Source: Acorus gramineus
Lineage: Eukaryota > Streptophyta > Magnoliopsida > Acorales > Acoraceae
DNA length: 64,000 nt
NCBI GenBank assembly: GCA_030737835.1
Contig: CM060854.1
Coordinates: forward strand, 7,016,860-7,080,859
Direction: 5' to 3'
The position numbers and the translations under genes are program-made. Below are positions 58,440 through 64,000 of this stretch, piece after piece (the first letter of the stretch is position 1; every line of letters starts with the position of its first letter). Below the pieces are notes generated by a model that did no database searches, was not told the origin of the DNA, and was given only the letters and a program-made list of their open reading frames with translations.

Positions 58440-59535
58440 CTGATTGTCATTGAAGATCAACGGAGTATCACATGCAGATGAGACATGGATCAATCACACG
58501 TTCTCATGTGATTGGTCATGGTCATCTTAGATTTTTTGTCACGCGATCAAGACTCGTTATTATAGAAAATGTATGAGTAATCCTATCTTTTAGGTCATCT
58601 TCAGCCCTTATTCAAATCTATATTCAAATTTTATTTAAAATTTAAGTAAAAGCTTGATTTGATATGATGTGTCTCAAATCTTACTTAAAATTTAACCATC
58701 ACTTTGGATTTTATTCAAATCTTTTAAAAATTTCACCTCTTCTTCTAAGAAGTTAAAAAATAAAGATGAAGACTTAAGAAAGAAGACTACCTTTTTTATT
58801 TTTTTATTTCAAGAGATGGTGAAAATTTTGGGGGTGGGAAAACATCTAATATAATTAAATTAAAGGTGAAGTTGAAGGGAAAAAAATGTTACATTGAAAG
58901 AAAATGTAAAAATAAAGAAAAAAAAATATTGAAATTTGGGTAAAAATTTAAATCTCCCTTGATTTGGATAAAGATTTGAGTAAAAACTTAATTTGATATA
59001 GATATGGGTAAATAGTTCAAGAGGGTTTTGAATGATTTTTACTCAAAGTTAAGTTTGAGTAAGGGTTTGAGTATAGGATTGGAGATACTCTTAATGGTCT
59101 TTATTTGAATCCGAATTTGGATTGAAAGGGCCATCAACAAATCTGATATATATATTAAGATAATATCACATACAATCTTGGTTACAGTTTTGATTTTGAT
59201 TTTTTAAATACACACTTCATATAATAGAGTATGTACCTATATAAATGTGAAGTATATACAACTGAATTGTATAGCACAAGTACCCTATGATGCTCTACCA
59301 ACCAAAAATCCACATTCACCCCGTCCAAGGTGCTAGAAAATTATACAAGTTTTTTAAAGTTTTATACTTCATGTGATGAATCACCTATCTTCATAGATAA
59401 AAAGGATATAGCCATTTATGTGGAAAAAAAATACACCACATTCTTGGTCTGTCAAAACTCATACATTGATAGCAAAATATGGCTGCAGGTGGAACTGTAG
59501 TAGTACTGCCCATATTATAATGTGTAGGTGTGGTA
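58440..59535. other. AT-rich spacer
   Basis: Contains variants of a simple theme (ATTCAAATTTTATTTAAAAT, TTGAGTAAAAACTTAATTTG) facing each other at about 58610-58750 and 58935-59090. This suggests another worn foldback element. No gene was recognised. Confidence 0.4.
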
Positions 59536-59539
59536 TTTG

Positions 59540-59740
59540 AAGCATTGGCAACAGCCGGGCCGGCCCGCGAAAACAAGCCAATGCCAGTCCCAGGCCCAAC
59601 TGCGGGCTTTTTATGGTCCACAGAACTAGTCCGGGCAGGCCCACAGAAAAAAAGGCCCTAGGCCCGCCCATATGCTTGGGCTTGGGCGGGTGGGCGTGCC
59701 GGACCGGGCTTTGGGCCTATGGTCGGGCCACTGGTCTAAT
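59540..59740. repeat. GGGCC-rich short-word repeat
   Basis: A GC-rich island in AT-rich DNA, built of words such as CGGGCCGGCCCG, GGCCCGCCCA and GGGCTTGGGCGGG in both orientations. It resembles subterminal regions of hAT-type elements. No transposase or clear ends are visible. Confidence 0.5.
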
Positions 59741-59744
59741 GTAA

Positions 59745-61360
59745 TTTGTTTTTATAAATAAATTATTTTTTTTACATTTGATGAAATTTAAAATCATAAA
59801 AACATATAATATGTGATTAGATGTGCTACATTTATTGCAAAAAAAACTTAAAAGATGAATTTGAATTTCTTATTACATTTATTAGACTTTTCTAGAAGAA
59901 AATGTAAAATGAGGTGAGAAACTACATAATTATTGCGTGAGGATATTTTTTTTTTTTTTAAATTTTAAACATAAAAAAGGGAGGGGGCATGACCATGGCA
60001 TTGTAGGCGCGCCTGTCGCCGGTCCCAAGGCCCTGGGATCCATGGATAGACCATAGTGGTTCCCAGAGGACAACTCGAACGGGTCTGCATCTGACTCTCG
60101 TGTACGGGTTAGGGTTAGGTTTGGTATTATGTCTCAATCCCGAAGAGTTAGGTATGTAGATTTTAGATCCGATGATGATACTTATATCTGATGTTGTTGA
60201 GGATTTGTTAAGACAGATTAACAATCTCTACATGCATCATCAAAACTTAAATGAGAGTTTCGTAATGTACAAGTATGTTATGAAACATGATATGTCCCCT
60301 AAAACATAAATATGGGTGCTAGAAACATGGTAGATTTGGTTGCTGACAATCAAATGTTGGTGAGATTTCTCTATCATATATGATAGGTTAGGTTCATTCA
60401 AATTTGGGAGCATCATTTAATTTATATATTTTGTTTAATCATAGTCATTGAGGTTCATTCACTTCCCACGAATAAGATTCCAAATCCAAAGAAGAATAAA
60501 AAAGAGTGATGTGTGTTTTGGTTGCTACTCAAATTCTTAATCAAACTATAAGTTGTCCCTAGGTAATGAATATATGCAACCACCAAAATAAATTTTATTT
60601 GTTTCATTCATATAAAATCCAGAGAACAATAAATTAATACAAAAGAAATTGCTACTTTTTCATTGTATATTCTATTTTTAAAAAAACTTTGGTACCCTAC
60701 AATTCTCTTCTCTTCTTATCATTCCCACTTAGACCATGTGTTGTTGATGGTAATTGTGGGCTGAATTTTGATTCCATCTTTTTGAATTATTAGGAAGATG
60801 TAGAAATCCACTTTTTTTATTTCAAGTGGATCCAAAGTTTATGCAAGTGAGAAAAACTCAAAATCTTATGATGGATTTAAAAAAAAAAACCATTATACCC
60901 TTCATATCTCTAATCAAACAAAACATATTTAAGTAGATTTGATATTTCATTTACTGTTTAAAAAAGTTAATGTTCTTTGTTGAAAACTATGCTACCGTGG
61001 GATCACATGAATAACAAAACTATTTAAGGTGAGCATCACAACATAAGATTGCATGTGTTTGGTAACTTTTAAATTAACATTTGGGATTTAAATTAATATT
61101 ATGTTATGATATTTATCCATCTATAAGCAAAAAAAATAAACTTGATCAACTTAGATGTTGTGTTAGAGAAAAGGTAACAACATCACATGCAGAAAGTGGG
61201 TTTAAACATAACATGATTCATTCAACATTTTAAAATAGCTTACATGTTCCCTCTCTAGTCAACTATCTAAACATGTCTGAATTCAAAATCCATCTTTAAA
61301 AATCCGAATATGTGAAATGCAGGTATATATATCTAGGTAGTCACCACCAAGAAAACAATA
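59745..61360. other. AT-rich spacer, no gene seen
   Basis: A short GC-richer piece at about 59985-60125 looks transposon-derived but shows no coding motif. The remainder is low-complexity. Confidence 0.45.
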
Positions 61361-61363
61361 AAA

Positions 61364-61730
61364 GCAATTCATAAAAATAACCCCACTATTTTGAATATTA
61401 GTAAAAATGATCCATCCATCAAATATTAACCAATTTATTCAAAAATCAAATATTAACCAAAAAATGATATTTGATGAGTCAGTGCTCGATTTTCGTCCAA
61501 ATGTAATGGAATGTGATTTATATATCACTCCATCTGTATAGAAGTCCAGCGTGTTATAAAAAAAAATCCCTTTATTTTTAATTTTTTTTAAAACCACAAT
61601 TTCGTGCTCAAGTGTCTATGCCTCTATTTAAATGGCTGACCAGGTCAAAGATCATTTTCTGCTAATATTTGATGGATATGGTCATTTATTGCTAATATTC
61701 AAATCACCGAGGTTATTTTTACAAATCGTT
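61364..61730. mobile_element. Foldback MITE, about 365 bp
   Basis: The left arm (61364-61433: TAAAAATAACCCCACTATTT, TGAATATTAG, CCATCAAATATTA) pairs with the right arm (61658-61730: TAATATTTGATGG, CTAATATTCA, GGTTATTTTTAC). No coding content. A related TTAGCAAATATAGCAC-type text occurs at 43452. Confidence 0.75.
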
Positions 61731-62261
61731 CAAAACAAATTTTAAAATTAAATATGTTGTATTATTTAAATTCAATTATATTATATGATAATCATAATAT
61801 TCAATTGTCTTATTCGAAAAGTCCTGTGTTCCTATTTTCAAACTTTGTTTTTTCTTTTTTTTATAGTATCATCTTTTATTTTCAATTTGTCACATGGTCA
61901 CCCCCAATTAATTTCAGTAAAAAAATTTATGTTTTTTTAAGGTGTGTTCGAATATGAATTTATGAATTAATTTTTTCTATAAAATTGAGTCGGTAAGAAT
62001 CTGTCCTCTACATATTATGAAAAAACTAGCTTTCAATCAATTTTCCCACATCCATATTCAAATACCTTTTTAAAAATAATTGTGAATATTAATTAATGTA
62101 TCTAATATAACATTTGAAAATTCAAACACACAGACTAATAAAAACAAAGTCTTATAAAAAACCAAGGCCTCCTCCTCCCAACCCATACAAATTAAAACAC
62201 ACGCACACACACCAATTCAATTCAAAGCAATCCATCTCTGACTCTATACACAAAAAAAAAC

Positions 62262-64000
62262 ATGCAGCACCTCCGCCGGAAGACCCCCCTACCGACACTG
62301 CACCTCCTCGGACTGAAAATCGGAAAAAAGAACGGCAACCTCTCCGTCTTCGTCATCGTCCTCTCCGCCTTCTTGTTCGCCGGATTCTTATACGCCAACG
62401 ACATCAAGTCCGTCTCCCACTACCCTTTCTGCCTTCACTCCAATTCACAACAACAACAACAACTCTTTAATGTGAACCGAACTTTGGTTAAGTTAACTAG
62501 CACACCTTCTCTGCATAAAGGAGGTCAGGAGATCAAACCCAGAGCGCACCAAGAGAAGCTAGTGGTGGCGGCGCCAGAGAGTTGCGACGTGTTTGACGGC
62601 GAGTGGGTTCTCGACGGCGCGTCGCACCCGCTCTACAGGGAGGACGACTGCTCGTTCTTGACGGCGCAGGTCACCTGCGTGAGGAACGGCCGGCCGGACG
62701 ACCTCTACCAGAAGTGGAGGTGGCAGCCCAGGCACTGTGACCTCCCTAGGTAGGTTCATTCAATTCGTTACGAAAGTATATACATTTTTTATATCAAAAC
62801 ATAGACCGTCATTTTAACATTATTGTATTTAGGAGGATTATGAATCGATTGTTTGTTTTGATGGGGTCAGATTTGATGCGAAGGTGTTGTTGGAGAAGCT
62901 GAGAGGGAAGAGACTGATGTTCGTCGGGGACTCGCTTAACCGGAATCAATGGGAGTCGATGGTCTGCCTCGTACAGTCGGCGATTTCTGATCCGGGGAAG
63001 AAGTCCCTGGTCAAGAACGGCTCTCTCTCCATCTTCACTGCCGAGGTAATCTCGTTTACGATTTTGAGAATAAGTTGTCCTAATTTTAAAGAAAGAAAAG
63101 TCTATCAATTTTGTTCTTATTCACATTTGTTAAAAGTGGGGATAAATGTTATTCCAGTCTTTACGTGGAATAAAAAATTTTCATTTTGATTTTAAAATTG
63201 GGATTACTATTTATCTTTCTGCTTATGCCCTTGTCAAATCAGCCCAAAACGTCTGAAAGCTTGATAATTTCTTCTGAAATGCGTGTCCATGACTAATTTT
63301 GGATCATTTTTTTTTTACACACGTAGGAGTACAAGGCCACTGTGGAGTTCTATTGGGCGCCATTTCTAGTGGAGTCGAACTCCGATGATCCGACGGTGCA
63401 CAGCATAACGGATCGAATCATAATGGCAGACTCGATTTCGAAGCATGGGAAGCATTGGAAGGGTGTGGATTACTTAGTTTTCAACACGTACATTTGGTGG
63501 ATGAACACGCCAAAGATGAAAGTCCTGTGAGTACTCTTGTTCTTTTCATTTAAAGTGTGTTTGTACACAATCTTACATAAATAATGAAAGAAAGCGAAAT
63601 AAAACTTTCTTTTGGTCAACTTTTCTGTTCATGCACGAGATAAAAAAAGAAAAGAAAATGATTAAATCACTTTCATGTACATTCATTTCTATTGGTAATA
63701 AAAACAAAAAATTATCAAACAAATTTTCTTTCAATTTTATATGGACAAACTCTCATGGTTCCAAAAAGCCTGAGGCTTAATGGTAAAGATTGTAAAAAGA
63801 AAAAGGTGGTACAACCTTAGTCTCAAGTTCACAGTCAGTTTGAACTCATATTCCTACCAGGTTTATTAGTACTAGTATTGGTCTGTCAAGTAAATGTAAG
63901 AGAATTTTCAACTCATTTTCTTGAAGCATGAAATTCTTTTCTCGTTCTTCGATGTACACAGGAAAGGATCATTTGACAAAGGAGCGAGCGAGTACGAAGA
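62262..64000 (+). CDS. TBL-family xylan O-acetyltransferase (ESK1/TBL29-like), 5' part, cut by window end
   Basis: A Golgi type II membrane protein that acetylates cell-wall polysaccharide, in the ESK1 clade xylan. Exons 62262-62749, 62871-63045, 63327-63526 and 63962 onward join in frame (about 300 codons here; the family has 430-490). A transmembrane anchor lies near residues 28-45 ([20 protein letters not shown]), followed by a Gln/Thr-rich stem. The TBL domain starts [12 protein letters not shown]. The catalytic-serine GDS motif is in [32 protein letters not shown] and [13 protein letters not shown] are typical of the family. The DxxH motif expected near the C-terminus lies beyond the window. 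A TATA box (TTATAAAA) lies at 62152-62159. The clade assignment is by memory of motif text. Confidence 0.92.
63085..63225. repeat. Dispersed repeat shared with 53715-53870, in TBL intron 2
   Basis: Same ordered blocks as the partner at 53715. It sits right after the donor of exon 2, so the intron owes part of its length to this element. Confidence 0.65.

Noticed and set aside
63770..63880. Possible tRNA-like SINE in TBL intron 3
   Set aside because: A GGCTTAATGGTAAAG box-A-like string and a TTTGAACTC-like box B exist, but spacing is too long and no 3' end was recognised.

Overview
This window is nuclear DNA of a flowering plant. The genes are split by AT-rich GT..AG introns. They include a chloroplast chlorophyll synthase, a seed LEA (Em) protein and a xylan O-acetyltransferase, and the spaces between them are full of plant-type transposon debris (L1-type LINEs, tRNA-derived SINEs, MULE- and hAT-type MITEs). 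I cannot fix the lineage below angiosperm from the sequence. All gene names rest on recognising protein families from memory plus exon joins that keep the reading frame; nothing was searched.

Genes from left to right: (1) clathrin heavy chain, minus strand, first 15 coding exons (569 codons), running off the left edge; (2) a two-exon PET100-like mitochondrial protein of 75 aa, minus strand, with a 2.8-kb intron; (3) a mitochondrial succinate/fumarate carrier (SFC1 type), minus strand, three exons; (4) an organellar RsgA-type circularly permuted GTPase, plus strand, five exons; (5) signal peptidase complex subunit 1, minus strand, with a probable intron in the 5' leader; (6) chlorophyll synthase CHLG, plus strand, fifteen exons, one intron with a GC donor; (7) a group 1 LEA/Em protein, minus strand, with ABRE, RY and TATA motifs upstream; (8) a clade-B (AP2C-like) PP2C phosphatase, plus strand, four exons; (9) a TBL-family (ESK1/TBL29-like) O-acetyltransferase, plus strand, cut by the right edge. 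The genes are separate housekeeping and specialised loci. I see no operon-like or cluster logic, although four of the nine products act in mitochondria or chloroplasts.

Between and inside genes: a 5'-truncated LINE with a 12-bp target-site duplication sits in a clathrin intron. Three introns (carrier, GTPase, signal peptidase) each carry an old local tandem duplication. At least four SINE copies of one family are present. A foldback MITE family with about 9-bp target-site duplications occurs five times, and one copy lies just upstream of CHLG. A longer decayed LINE lies at 46.9-50.1 kb. A hAT transposase relic lies at 42.2-42.5 kb. Several further foldback elements lie at 21.0, 23.3, 24.0, 41.1 and 61.4 kb.

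I found no clearly new biological system. The least explained structure is a non-coding unit of roughly 0.8-1 kb present in three diverged copies at about 45.3, 50.1 and 52.1 kb, between the Em and PP2C genes.
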